Source: Hymenobacter armeniacus (lineage in GTDB: Bacteria; Bacteroidota; Bacteroidia; Cytophagales; Hymenobacteraceae). From it: DNA of 64,000 nt. The first letter of the stretch is position 1, and each line of letters starts with the position of its first letter. The translations under genes and the position numbers were made by a program. This document shows positions 35,962 to 45,273 of the stretch, piece after piece. The notes beneath the pieces are model-generated. The model ran no database searches. It worked only from the letters and a program-made list of their open reading frames with translations, and was not told the origin of the DNA. The stretch lies in assembly GCF_014699055.1 (NCBI RefSeq), contig NZ_JACXAC010000001.1, positions 930,001-994,000 on the forward strand, given 5' to 3'.

Positions 35962-36136
35962 AATCGGTGGCCCGCGGTGAGCGCAAAGCCGGCGCAAGTT
36001 ACGGCCAGCCGCCGGAGAAACGAAGCCCCAGCAGCCAAAAGCCTTGTCCGGTGGGTGCCAGGGCACTTACCCGCCTAAAAGCATCGTGCCGCACCAGTCA
36101 GGTGCCAGGGCTCTCATTTGCCGTCCCGGTGCCGGG

Positions 36137-37312
36137 CTATAGCCCCGCGCTACGGGGCGCCAGTGCTTCCACCGGCGCGGGCCGGACGCGTGGCGCGGCC
36201 GGACGGCGGTAGTAGTAGCGCGGCCCCGTGCGCAGGCTATCGGGCAGGGACGCCTGCACCTGCTCATTCGTTTTCCAGACTTTAAACGTCCAGTGGGCGT
36301 TGCCGGGGTTTTCGGCCACCAGCTGGCGGTATTGGGCCAGGGCTTCGGGCAGGCGATGTTGCGATTCGAACGCTTCGGCCAGCAGGGCGCGGGCTTCGGG
36401 CAGGCGCGGGTTGCGGCGCAAGGCCCGAACGAGGTGCTGGATGACGGCTTTGGGCTGGCGGGCTTTGGCCGCGGCGAGGCCCAGGCGGTAGTCGGCGCGG
36501 TATACGGTGGTGTCGAGGGCCAGGGCGCGGCGGTAGTACCACAGGGCGCTGTCGGGGCGGCCCTGCAGCTCCAGCTGGCGGCCGTAGTCGTAGCGTAGCA
36601 GGCCCGAGGTGGTGTCGAGGCGCATGCCCAGGGCGGCGTAGCGGGCGGCATCGGCCGGAATGCGCCACGCGTTGAGCAAAAAAGCCAGCTGGTGCAGGAT
36701 TTCGGTTTCGTGGGGGTCGCGCGCCAAGGCATCCTGCAGGTACTGCACGGCGGTGGAGGTGTCGGCCGTGGCGGCGTAAGCCAGGCCTTTGTAGAATAGC
36801 GCGGCGGGCTGGTCCGGGTCGAGGCGCAGGGTGCGGTCCAGGTTGTCGAGGGCGGCGGCGTAGTTGCGGGCCGCGAGGTGGGTTTCGCCCACCAGCAACG
36901 GCAGCTCGGGGCCGCCAAAGCCGTGCTCGGCGGCCTGGCGGGCAGCGGCGAGGGCCTCTTGCAATTGCCCGATGGCTCGGAACGCCCGGGCTTGCAGAAA
37001 ATACAGGTTGCCGTCGGCGTCGTCAATTTCCAGGGCAGCGGCGATGTCCGTCAACGCGGCCCGCGGCTGCCCCGCCGCCAGGCGCAAGGTAGCCCGCTTG
37101 GCCAGGAGGGCCACATTGCGGGGCGCGCGGGCAATGGCCCCGTTCAGCTCATCGGCTTGCACGCGCGGCCCGCTTTGCACCGTGGCCAGATTAACCAAGG
37201 TATCGGGCCTTTCGGCGGGGCCGGTTTGGCAGGCCGTGGCTAACGCAAGCACCGGCAGCAAATTCCGCGGCAAGAACCGGAAGCACGGCATAGGAGGAAG
37301 CACGGTGGCCAT
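36137..37312 (-). CDS. TPR lipoprotein
   Basis: 391 residues. A hydrophobic leader ends in a lipobox-like ALATACQTG, so it is probably lipid-anchored at Cys. The rest is tetratricopeptide repeats (AALTDIAAALEIDDADGNLY, YAAALDNLDRTLRLDPDQPA, TSTAVQYLQDALARDPHETE and others), then a basic Pro/Arg-rich tail. No enzyme motif is visible. Likely a periplasmic scaffold; the partner is unknown. The next gene, transcribed from further right, is another TPR protein 53 bp upstream, so a pair is likely. Confidence 0.8.
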   Translation of the reverse strand: MATVLPPMPCFRFLPRNLLPVLALATACQTGPAERPDTLVNLATVQSGPRVQADELNGAIARAPRNVALLAKRATLRLAAGQPRAALTDIAAALEIDDADGNLYFLQARAFRAIGQLQEALAAARQAAEHGFGGPELPLLVGETHLAARNYAAALDNLDRTLRLDPDQPAALFYKGLAYAATADTSTAVQYLQDALARDPHETEILHQLAFLLNAWRIPADAARYAALGMRLDTTSGLLRYDYGRQLELQGRPDSALWYYRRALALDTTVYRADYRLGLAAAKARQPKAVIQHLVRALRRNPRLPEARALLAEAFESQHRLPEALAQYRQLVAENPGNAHWTFKVWKTNEQVQASLPDSLRTGPRYYYRRPAAPRVRPAPVEALAPRSAGL

Positions 37313-37341
37313 TTAATAGAAAGAGCAAAGCCGCTCCCCAC

Positions 37342-37349
37342 AAAAATAC
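37342..37349 (-). promoter_or_regulatory. Candidate -7 box for the TPR lipoprotein gene
   Basis: TATTTTTG on the minus strand, exact match, 29 bp before the ATG. It lies between the two TPR genes, so the second may have its own promoter. Confidence 0.4.
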
Positions 37350-37365
37350 AAACGGCAAGTTGGGC

Positions 37366-38334
37366 CTAGCGGCCAGCCGCCGTCCTTTTCGGGCCCGACT
37401 CCTTTTTACCAACTGAATCTGCCGGCGGCGGCACTTTATCAAGCGCAGGCTCGGGCGCTGACGCAGGGCTCGGCTTTGCCGAACGGCGGGCATCGGCGCG
37501 CTCCAGCGGCGGCAGCATTTTGCGGCAAAGGCGACTGATTACGAGGTCGTCGCTGGTGATGGGAGGAATTTTCTCCGCCTCCTGCAGCACCTCAATGGCC
37601 CGGCGCCGGCGCCCCTGGTAGCGGCACATCCGGGCCAGGTCGTAGCAAAACTGCAGGTTTTGGGGAGCCATTGCATGCGCTTTTTCCAGATGCTCGATGG
37701 CCTCGCGGCTGTCGCCGCCCTCGGGCACGCCGCCCAGCACCAGCTTGCTGTAGAGGCGCTCCAACAGGTTGTAGTGCGCCACGCGGTATTGCCAGCGGCC
37801 CAACAGCTGCCAGGCCTCGGGGAGGTCGGGGCGGCGCTCGGTGGCCAGGTACACGTGCGAGCGCAGGTCGCGAAACGCCGCCAACCGCGCCCCGGCGCTG
37901 TACAGCGTGGCTTGGTTGAACAGGGCCAGTGCTTCGGCGTAATTGCTTTCGCCCCCTTCGGGGCGCAGCAGCATGGCGCGGTCGGCGTACTGACGGGCAG
38001 CGTTAAAATAGGCCGATTTGCGGGTTTCGTCGGAGTAGCGGTTGCCGATGCGCACGCTGAGCACGGCCGACTGCCACAGTGCGAGATAGTGCGTGGGCAC
38101 GGTGCTCAGGATTTCTTGGTACACGGCCAGGGCTTCCGACTCTTTGAACTGGCTGATGAGGCTAGCGGCTTGGAACAGCTTGGCCCGAACGGCGGGCGGG
38201 TCGGGCGCGGGCGCGGGTGCCGCCACGCGGGCAGCCGGCGCCCGGCGCTTGGCCGGCTGCGCCCGGGCCGGGCCCGACATCAGCACGCCCAGGAGCAGAG
38301 CGGGCAGCCACCAATGTTGTTTAAACCACTTCAC
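37366..38334 (-). CDS. Secreted TPR protein
   Basis: 322 residues from the proposed GTG at 38334, which gives the signal sequence KWFKQHWWLPALLLGVLMSGPARA. Repeat-rich middle (ESEALAVYQEILSTVPTHYL, NAARQYADRAMLLRPEGGES, AIEHLEKAHAMAPQNLQFCY), then a Pro/Lys-rich charged tail. The domain pattern suggests a periplasmic scaffold protein. Similar proteins of unknown role are common in Bacteroidota. The longer frame starting at 38403 is not a plausible leader. Confidence 0.8.
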   Translation of the reverse strand: MKWFKQHWWLPALLLGVLMSGPARAQPAKRRAPAARVAAPAPAPDPPAVRAKLFQAASLISQFKESEALAVYQEILSTVPTHYLALWQSAVLSVRIGNRYSDETRKSAYFNAARQYADRAMLLRPEGGESNYAEALALFNQATLYSAGARLAAFRDLRSHVYLATERRPDLPEAWQLLGRWQYRVAHYNLLERLYSKLVLGGVPEGGDSREAIEHLEKAHAMAPQNLQFCYDLARMCRYQGRRRRAIEVLQEAEKIPPITSDDLVISRLCRKMLPPLERADARRSAKPSPASAPEPALDKVPPPADSVGKKESGPKRTAAGR

Positions 38335-38458
38335 CAGACAAGCCAAAAACGGAATACGCGAATTTGCGCAAAGAACGGCAAGGTGCACCCAGGGTTGGCA
38401 CACGCCTGCGTTCGACGCAGATTACCTTAAGGCAACATGCCGCGCAACGCTTTCTAGT

Positions 38459-38505
38459 AAACCCGAAGACCGGGCCCGGAAATTCCGGACCCGGTCTTCG
38501 GGTTT
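38459..38505 (-). terminator. Long terminator-like inverted repeat after parC
   Basis: Two 23-nt arms starting AAACCCGAAGACCGGG and ending CCCGGTCTTCGGGTTT pair with a single mismatch. A T-rich tract follows weakly on the minus strand. Confidence 0.75.
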
Positions 38506-38533
38506 GGCAATTGGCACGAAGCCGAGAGCCGGC

Positions 38534-41506
38534 TTAAAACAGCCCCAGCTGCGCTTTGGGCCGTTTCAATAGCTCACGGGCCTGGGCCACTTCGGCATCG
38601 GTAACGTCGACCGGGCCGGTTGGCTCGGCACGGGGCGTTTCGGTGGCCGCGGCAGAGTCGCTGGTTTTGGGTGCGGCGGCGCGCTTTTTGGCCACTTCGC
38701 GGCGCTGGGGCTCGGGGCCTTCGTCGGTGAGCAGGGCCACGGCGTGCACCTTGAAGTAGTTGAGCTTGTTGCCCATGGCCTTCCAGCCCTTCACGTCGAT
38801 GAATTCGTGCAGGGCAATTTTTTCCTTTTCCTTGTCGGCCTTTTTGTCCCGTTGCAGCGTCACTTCCACCAGCGGCTCGGGGTTGGCCGTCACGGCCAAC
38901 AGCTTCGAGCCTTTGGTTTCGGAAATGAATGTAAAACGCTTGCTGAGCGTACTGGTTTCCACTTTGAACCGCTTGACGTAGTGCACCTTGGTTTCGCCGT
39001 CCATGTACACTGCCGAAAGCGCCACCTCGGGCTCAAATTTGCGTAGCAGCACAATATTGGGCACATCGTAGTGAATGGCCGGGTCGGGCGGCGTCAATTC
39101 GTAGCTGCCGTCTCTGAACACCACCAGCACCGTGTTGTCGGTGTCGAAGGTGCCCAGGTAGCGGCCGTGGCCGGCCGTGTTGAGGCGGCCCACCACGCTG
39201 TCGAAGAACATTTCGCGGCCGCCGAGCGTGGAGTCGCCCAAGGCTTTCTGGGTGATTTTCTTGATGGGCTGCTTGGTCACGATGTTGCCCATCGAGCCCT
39301 TGCCCTTGATGGCGAGGTCGGCGAAGTCGAAATCAAACTGCTTCACCCGCGCCGGCGCCTTGTCGCTGAGCTGAATGCTCACGATTTCCGACTCGGAGTT
39401 AGGATTGGCCGTGAGGTAGAGCGTCTTGGTGCCCTTGGTGCCTTTGGTGAGGTCGTACACCTTGTCGCGGGTGATGCCCGACACCAGGAAGCGCTTGGCG
39501 AATGAGATGCCCGAGGCACCGTCGAGGTACACCATGTTGTACACCAGCCGGTCGTCGTTCTTGTTGTACACACCCACGTGCAAGATGTCCTTGCCCACGA
39601 AGGTCTTTTCCGCGATTTTGCTCACCGTGAACGTGCCGTCGCGCCGAATGGCGATGATGTCGTCCAGGTCCGAGCAGTCGCAGATGGTGACGGCGTTTTC
39701 GTCCTTTTTCAGGCCGTAGCCCACGAAGCCGTCGGCGTAGTTCACGTACAGCTTCTGGTTGGCCACGGCCACCTTTTGAGCCGTCACCACGTCGAAGGTG
39801 CGGAGCTGGGTTTTGCGCTCGCGGCCGGCGCCGTACTTCTTCAGCAGGCCTTTGAAGTAGTTGATGGCGTAGCGGGTGAGGTTGGCCAAATGGTCGGCCA
39901 CCTCGGCCATTTCGGCCTCCAGCTTCTGAATGTATTCGTCGGCCTTGAAGCCGTCGAACTTCGAAATGCGCTTGATGCGGATTTCGGTCAGGCGCGTCAG
40001 GTCGTCCTCGGTAATGGCGCGGCGCAACAGGATGCGGGTGTCGTCGGCCCGGGCCTTCTCCCCTTCCACGCGCACAAATTTCTTCAGGCCCTTGTCAATC
40101 GTTTCGAGGATTTCCTCCCAGGTTTCGCACTCCTCAATCTTGCGGTAGATGCGGTTTTCGATGAAAATCTTTTCCAGCGAGGCGTTGTGCCACTTTTCCC
40201 ACAGCTCATCCTGGCGGATTTCCAGCTCGCGTTCCAGCAGCCGCACCGTGGCCTTGGTGCTCTGGCGCAGCACGTCCTCCACCCCCACGAAGCGCGGCTT
40301 GTCGTCGATGATGACGCAGGTGTTGGGCGAGATGCTGATTTCGCAGTCTGTGAAGGCATACAGCGCGTCCATGGTCAGGTCGGGGCTGACGCCGGCCGGC
40401 AGCTGCACCTGGATTTCCACGTCGGCGGCCGTGTTGTCGACCACCTTTTTAATCTTGATTTTATTGGCCTCCGACGCCTTCACGATGCTTTCCATCAGCG
40501 CCGTGGTGGTGGTGCCGTAGGGAATGTCGCGGATGACGAGCATGGTCTTGTCGACCTTCTCGATGGTGGCGCGCAGGCGGATTTTGCTGCCGCGCAGGCC
40601 CGAGTTGTAGTTGCTCACGTCGCAGAGGCCGCCGGTCGAAAAGTCCGGAAACAACTGCACATCATGGCCCCGCAGCACCTCGATGCTGGCCTCGCACAGC
40701 TCGCGGAAGTTGTGGGGCATAATCTTGGTGCTCAGGCCCACGGCGATGCCTTCCACGCCCTGCGCCAGCAGCAGCGGGAATTTCACGGGCAGCGTGGTGG
40801 GCTCGCGCTTGCGGCCGTCGTAGCTGAGCTGCCACTCGGTGGTGTCGGGGTTGAACACCACATCAAGCGCAAACTTGCTCAGGCGCGCCTCGATGTAGCG
40901 GGGCGCGGCGGCGCCGTCGCCGGTGCGCACGTCGCCCCAGTTGCCCTGGGTTTCGATGAGCAGGTCTTTCTGGCCCAGGTTCACCATGGCGTCGCCGATG
41001 CTGGCGTCGCCGTGCGGGTGGTACTGCATGGTCTGGCCGATGACGTTGGCCACCTTGTTGAAGCGGCCGTCGTCCATCTCCTTCATGGCGTGCAGAATGC
41101 GGCGCTGCACGGGCTTGAGGCCGTCCTCGATGGCCGGCACGGCGCGCTCCAGAATCACATAGGAGGCGTAGTCCAGAAACCAGTTCTGGTACATGCCGCG
41201 CACGGTGGCCACGTCGTGAATGGTTTCGCCGGGGGCAAACTTGGGCTCCTCCTCGGTTTCGGGCTCGGTGATGAGCGGGGCCTCTACCTCGGGCGAAAGT
41301 TGGCCAAACAGGTCGGCGGCGCCGCCGGAAGCTTCCGCGGCTTCGGCATTGGCGGCTACACCGTCCCCGTCGACGGGCAATTCGGGCTCTTTAGCATCGG
41401 CCGCGGCGGCCGGCGAGAAGGCCGCCAAATCAAAATCGACCGAATCGCCGGGCTGCAGAAATTGTTGGTCAAGCGAATCGGAATCAGGAGTATCGAGAGG
41501 TGCCAC
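38534..41506 (-). CDS. parC: Topoisomerase IV / gyrase-type subunit A
   Basis: 990 residues from GTG at 41506. An acidic, low-complexity N-terminal extension covers about residues 1-95 and is not found in the core family. The breakage-reunion domain follows: LDYASYVILERAVPAIEDGL, NVIGQTMQYHPHGDASIGDA, and AAAPRYIEARLSKF with catalytic Tyr204. The beta-pinwheel C-terminal domain comes next, then a Lys/Pro/Ala-rich tail. It cuts and passes DNA duplexes with the ParE-type subunit encoded 3.8 kb upstream. The pair is split by a T9SS cargo gene. Confidence 0.93.
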   Translation of the reverse strand: MAPLDTPDSDSLDQQFLQPGDSVDFDLAAFSPAAAADAKEPELPVDGDGVAANAEAAEASGGAADLFGQLSPEVEAPLITEPETEEEPKFAPGETIHDVATVRGMYQNWFLDYASYVILERAVPAIEDGLKPVQRRILHAMKEMDDGRFNKVANVIGQTMQYHPHGDASIGDAMVNLGQKDLLIETQGNWGDVRTGDGAAAPRYIEARLSKFALDVVFNPDTTEWQLSYDGRKREPTTLPVKFPLLLAQGVEGIAVGLSTKIMPHNFRELCEASIEVLRGHDVQLFPDFSTGGLCDVSNYNSGLRGSKIRLRATIEKVDKTMLVIRDIPYGTTTTALMESIVKASEANKIKIKKVVDNTAADVEIQVQLPAGVSPDLTMDALYAFTDCEISISPNTCVIIDDKPRFVGVEDVLRQSTKATVRLLERELEIRQDELWEKWHNASLEKIFIENRIYRKIEECETWEEILETIDKGLKKFVRVEGEKARADDTRILLRRAITEDDLTRLTEIRIKRISKFDGFKADEYIQKLEAEMAEVADHLANLTRYAINYFKGLLKKYGAGRERKTQLRTFDVVTAQKVAVANQKLYVNYADGFVGYGLKKDENAVTICDCSDLDDIIAIRRDGTFTVSKIAEKTFVGKDILHVGVYNKNDDRLVYNMVYLDGASGISFAKRFLVSGITRDKVYDLTKGTKGTKTLYLTANPNSESEIVSIQLSDKAPARVKQFDFDFADLAIKGKGSMGNIVTKQPIKKITQKALGDSTLGGREMFFDSVVGRLNTAGHGRYLGTFDTDNTVLVVFRDGSYELTPPDPAIHYDVPNIVLLRKFEPEVALSAVYMDGETKVHYVKRFKVETSTLSKRFTFISETKGSKLLAVTANPEPLVEVTLQRDKKADKEKEKIALHEFIDVKGWKAMGNKLNYFKVHAVALLTDEGPEPQRREVAKKRAAAPKTSDSAAATETPRAEPTGPVDVTDAEVAQARELLKRPKAQLGLF

Positions 41507-41538
41507 GAGGTAAGCGAATGAGGTCGGCGAACTGCCGT

Positions 41539-41568
41539 CAAAAGTACCAGAATCAGCGCGGAGCGCAA
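41539..41568 (-). promoter_or_regulatory. Promoter of parC
   Basis: TTG (41568-41566), a 19-bp spacer and TACTTTTG (41546-41539) on the minus strand, a full match to the consensus. The GTG start is 32 bp further. Confidence 0.65.
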
Positions 41569-41930
41569 CTATTTACAAGCAAGGGAACAGACAGAAAGTT
41601 CCCAATAATTTTAGCCGCTCCAATAAAAAACCATTGGAAGCAACCCAGCAGAAAAAGCGTTATTTAGCCCAAATTACCGAAATTTATCAACCCGAAGCAA
41701 GCTAAAATAAATAGCCAAGCTAAAGCTTCGCTGTCAGACCTTAAGTGCCAGCGTGTGCTGAATCGGCCACGCACGAAAAAAGCCCGCGCCAAAGGTGCGG
41801 GCTTTTCCGTGGAATTTGCCGACTAGTCTACCCCTAGTCGACGGTCCAAACGTACGCAAACTTTTGGTTATATACCTAATTTGCGCCGCATTTTTTTACT
41901 TCAGTGACCAGCTGCGGTATAAAATTTGAG
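41569..41930. other. Gene-free gap between parC and the T9SS cargo gene
   Basis: About 360 bp, AT-richer than the neighbours. It holds the cargo-gene terminator (41776-41806) and a perfect 7-bp inverted repeat CGACTAG/CTAGTCG at 41820-41840. I see no reading frame or RNA gene. Confidence 0.7.
41776..41806 (-). terminator. Terminator after the T9SS cargo gene
   Basis: AAAAGCCCGCGCC pairs with GGTGCGGGCTTTT with one mismatch and a short loop, followed by a T-run on the minus strand. Confidence 0.85.
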
Positions 41931-44900
41931 TTAGCGAACGATTTCAACCCAGCCCTTGGATTCGATGTTGCAACCGGGCTGCCGAATCAGATAATGGTAG
42001 ACGCCGGCCGGCAGGTCGCTGCCAGTCCACTCATTGCGGTAAGCCTTGGTTTCGTACACCAAGCGGCCCCAACGGTTGAACACCTTGAGTTCGGGCGTGC
42101 CGTACGAGGCCGGCACTTTGAAATTGGCATTCAGGTTGTCGCCGTTGGCCGTAAGGATGTTAGGAATTTGGAAGGTTTTGCTCAGTTTCACGTTGAATTC
42201 AACCACGGCCGGGCAGAGCAGGCCCTGGTCGATTTCGACCCGGTAGCGGCCGGGCGAGGTCACCGAGATGCTGGGGCTTTTGGCACCGGTACTCCAGTTA
42301 TAAGCACGGCCGGAAACAAAGGGTGTGAGACGGGCCGGGTCGAGCACCAGTTGCTGGCCGCAGTCGAGGGAATCGATAACGGTGCGTACCGGCCGCGGCA
42401 CAGCGTTGCCGATGGTGTATTCAATGGTGATGGGGCAAGCTTGCCCCGCCTGCTGCACCTGCACACTATACTTGCCAGCCGAGGTCACGGTCAGGGTCGG
42501 GGTTTGGGCGCCATTGTTCCAGGTGAAGGCGCCGCCAACCACCGGCGGCGACAAGCGGGCCGGGTCGAGCACCAGCTGCTTGCTGCAGCCCAGCGTATCG
42601 AGCGCGGCGCGAATGGGCGCGGGCGCCATCACCATCACCTGCAGGCTGAGGCTGGCCGTGGCCGGCCCGCACGAGGATGCGGCGTTGCGGCGCGTGGCCA
42701 CCAAACGGGCCGTGTAGGTGCCCGGCGTGGCATAGGTGTGGCGGGGCGCTTTGGCTGTGTCCAGCGGAGAGCCATCGCCAAAGTCCCAGCTGTAGGTATT
42801 GGAGCCGTTGGTGATGTTGACGAATTGCAGCGCGTACGGCGCGCAGCCGGCGGCCGGCGGCTGCACCACCAGCTGCAGGGCCGAGGTGGCCGTGGGCGCC
42901 AGGTCGAACTTGAAGGCGGCGCCGTCGTTGGAAGAGGTGAGACCCGCCGAGAAAGCACCGGGCGTAGTGCCAAAGGCTTTTCCAGTGTTGCAGGTAATGT
43001 GGTACATCACGCCGGCGCGGGTGAGGTAGTTGGAGGCCGCGTAGTGCAAGTGAGTGGCAAAAGAAGGCCCTTGGCTGGAGTTCAATTCCCCAATGTAGGT
43101 GCCGTAGAGCAGCGAAGTGGCGTTTTCGCCCAGCACGCACAGGTACAGGCTGCGGGCTTGCTGCGAGTACGCATCGGGCGTGCGCGGGCAACCGGGGTTG
43201 GCCAGTGCGCCGGCATAGGCACTGAAGTAGAGGCGCCCGCAGTTATCGCGGCCGAAGCCAGTGAGTACGTTGCAGCCGCCCAGGGCTTGGAAGCCGACCA
43301 CGGAGATTTGCGTGGAGAAAAGCGTGCTGCTCAGGGCCGGGGTCAGGCCGTGCACGAAGATGCCGGTGGTGCCGGACACGTACGCGCCGTAAGCGCCGCC
43401 GGTGCGCAGGTAAGTGCCTTCGCTGGCGCCGCCCACCAGCACGTTGCCGCTGGCATCGAAGTCAAGAAAACGGGCCACGTCGTTGCTGGTAGTGCCCAGA
43501 AAAGTCCCGTTGAGGCGGCTGCCGGTGCTACTGTACCGCAGCACAAAGCCGTCGTTGCTGTTGAAGCTGGAGCTGCTGCCTGGGGCCGTGGCCAGCAGGC
43601 CGCCAGCGCCCACCGGGAAGTTAGTGCTTTGGGTGGCGCCGCACACGTACACGTCGCCGTTGGGCGCCACTTTCACGTCGTGGGCGCGCTCGGCACTGCT
43701 GCCGCCCAGGTAGGTAGACCACCGCAGAGACGTCAGCGTGGGCGACAAACGCGTGAGCACGCCGTCGGCGCCGCCGCCGGAGGTATTTTGAAAGGCGTTG
43801 ACACGCGGGTAGTCGATGGAAAAGCTGGTGCTGGCCACCAGCACATCGCCGGAAGCCGGGTCGGTGGTGATGCTGCCGGGAATCAGCGACGTGGAAGCCG
43901 CCTCGTCGCTGGTGCCGCCCAGAAACGTAGAAGCCAGAATGCCGGTACCCGTAGAATTAATCCGCGTCACCACGAGGTCGCGCCCGCCGTTGCCGTTGTT
44001 GAGGGTGCGGTCGTAGGCGCCGTTGGTGGTGGGGTAATCGGTGGAGATGGTAGAGCCCAGCACCAGCAGCTCGCCAGCGGCGTTGATGTCGAAATCGAGC
44101 GGGTAGTCGTCGACGTTGACGAAAGTGCTCGTGCCCCCGCCGCCTAGGTACGTGGCATAAATCAGGCTGTTGCCGGCGGCCGAAAGCTTCGAAATGCCGA
44201 TGTTTCCATATGCAAACGTTGACTTAATGGCGCCCAGCGTGACGGGGTAGCCGCTGCCGAGTACGTAGCCGCCGGTGTACATATTGCCCTGCGCATCGGC
44301 CACGGTCGTATTGGCCGACTCGCCGCCCGGCGAGCCGGAGTAGGTCGAAAACACCAGCACGGGGTCGATGACCAGGCGCTGGGCCGGGTTGTACTCTTTG
44401 CCCAGGGCAAACGTGACCTCGCGGCCGCTCAGCACAAAGCGGCAGGGCACGGCCCGCCGCTGGCCGCTGGCCGAGAGTTGCCAGGCCACGGGGGCCTGCT
44501 CGCGCACCTCGCCCACGCTGGTGCGCAGCTGCAGGTGGCCTTCGGGCGTGACGCTCAGGCCGTCGAGACCGTCGTAGCGCAGCCGGATGGCGGCCGGCCG
44601 GGCGCCGGGCGCCAATTCAAAATCGTATTCGAGCTGGCCAGTGCCCTGCTGGTGCCAGCGCAGGTCCACGCCCGGGTACACGGCCCGGTAGCGCACGTCG
44701 GCAAACAGCGGCACGGCCGCAGCCCAGTGGGCGGGGTCGTTGCCCAGGAAATAGTTGCGGTAAGCGGTTTGCTTGCTTTCGCCAACCATGGCCGGGGCGG
44801 CCGCCGCGCCCACCATCGTCACGCGAAAGGCGTGGCTGGCCACCGGCTTGCGCTCGGCCAAGGGCGCATCGGCGTGCGAGAGGCCGGGGTACAGGTGATA

Positions 44901-45086
44901 GGTGAAGGCGTTGTTTTCGAGGTAGAGACGGCCGCCGGGAATGTCGACGGCGTATTTCACCCGGGTTTCCCACTGGCCTTTGTTGGCCACGAAGGGAAGC
45001 GCGGCCGTGGGAGCCTCGGCGCGCACCGCGCCCACAGCCCCTAGTAGTGGTAGAAGTAGAACAACCTGTTTGGTAAATGTGGTCAT
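41931..45086 (-). CDS. T9SS cargo, type B sorting domain with SBBP and PKD modules
   Basis: 1051 residues. A short signal peptide (QVVLLLPLLGAVGAVRAEA) leads to a DUF7948-like N-terminal domain (LPFVANKGQWETRVKYAVDI). SBBP-type beta-propeller repeats fill about residues 250-700 (GDVYVCGATQSTNFP, GNVLVGGASEGTYL). A PKD domain follows near 750-830 (YSWDFGDGSPLDTAKAPRHT). Two Ig-like modules come next, and a CHU_C/gliding-type C-terminal domain ends the protein (LKVFNRWGRLVYETKAYRNE then GVYHYLIRQPG). Such proteins cross the outer membrane through the type IX system and are released or attached at the surface. It sits between parE and parC. Confidence 0.88.
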   Translation of the reverse strand: MTTFTKQVVLLLPLLGAVGAVRAEAPTAALPFVANKGQWETRVKYAVDIPGGRLYLENNAFTYHLYPGLSHADAPLAERKPVASHAFRVTMVGAAAAPAMVGESKQTAYRNYFLGNDPAHWAAAVPLFADVRYRAVYPGVDLRWHQQGTGQLEYDFELAPGARPAAIRLRYDGLDGLSVTPEGHLQLRTSVGEVREQAPVAWQLSASGQRRAVPCRFVLSGREVTFALGKEYNPAQRLVIDPVLVFSTYSGSPGGESANTTVADAQGNMYTGGYVLGSGYPVTLGAIKSTFAYGNIGISKLSAAGNSLIYATYLGGGGTSTFVNVDDYPLDFDINAAGELLVLGSTISTDYPTTNGAYDRTLNNGNGGRDLVVTRINSTGTGILASTFLGGTSDEAASTSLIPGSITTDPASGDVLVASTSFSIDYPRVNAFQNTSGGGADGVLTRLSPTLTSLRWSTYLGGSSAERAHDVKVAPNGDVYVCGATQSTNFPVGAGGLLATAPGSSSSFNSNDGFVLRYSSTGSRLNGTFLGTTSNDVARFLDFDASGNVLVGGASEGTYLRTGGAYGAYVSGTTGIFVHGLTPALSSTLFSTQISVVGFQALGGCNVLTGFGRDNCGRLYFSAYAGALANPGCPRTPDAYSQQARSLYLCVLGENATSLLYGTYIGELNSSQGPSFATHLHYAASNYLTRAGVMYHITCNTGKAFGTTPGAFSAGLTSSNDGAAFKFDLAPTATSALQLVVQPPAAGCAPYALQFVNITNGSNTYSWDFGDGSPLDTAKAPRHTYATPGTYTARLVATRRNAASSCGPATASLSLQVMVMAPAPIRAALDTLGCSKQLVLDPARLSPPVVGGAFTWNNGAQTPTLTVTSAGKYSVQVQQAGQACPITIEYTIGNAVPRPVRTVIDSLDCGQQLVLDPARLTPFVSGRAYNWSTGAKSPSISVTSPGRYRVEIDQGLLCPAVVEFNVKLSKTFQIPNILTANGDNLNANFKVPASYGTPELKVFNRWGRLVYETKAYRNEWTGSDLPAGVYHYLIRQPGCNIESKGWVEIVR

Positions 45087-45109
45087 TTATGGAAGGAATA
45101 AAAATTTTT

Positions 45110-45143
45110 CAAAGCTACTTGCTTTGAGTGAGTAACGGCTCAA
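45110..45143 (-). promoter_or_regulatory. Candidate promoter of the T9SS cargo gene
   Basis: TAGCTTTG at 45117-45110 (exact) with TTG 23 bp upstream. The upstream 45118-45200 is AT-rich. Confidence 0.45.
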
Positions 45144-45199
45144 TAATCGCACCATTGCGTGGCTTTTTAAGAAAATTTTTTAGCCAAGGAGTCGTACCG

Positions 45200-45238
45200 T
45201 TAAAAAACCGAAAAGCCCCTGGCTGCTGCCAGGGGCTT
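45200..45238 (-). terminator. Terminator after parE
   Basis: AAGCCCCTGGC and GCCAGGGGCTT form a perfect 11-bp stem around TGCT. TTCGG and a T-run follow on the minus strand. Confidence 0.85.
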
Positions 45239-45273
45239 GACCGTGCGGACCTGCCACGGGTTGCACAGGTCTG

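Noticed and set aside
34012..36078. 688-codon plus-strand frame over thrS (also similar frames at 8943-10406, 39578-41521, 27426-28979)
   Set aside because: These are antisense shadows produced by high GC and third-position bias; the minus-strand proteins carry full family motifs and the shadows show none.
36100..36140. Second terminator after the TPR lipoprotein gene
   Set aside because: A short GC palindrome (GCCCCG/CGGGGC) is present but has no T-run in either direction.
41931..45086. Recent mobile-element insertion in the par locus
   Set aside because: No transposase, target duplication or inverted ends are visible at either side.
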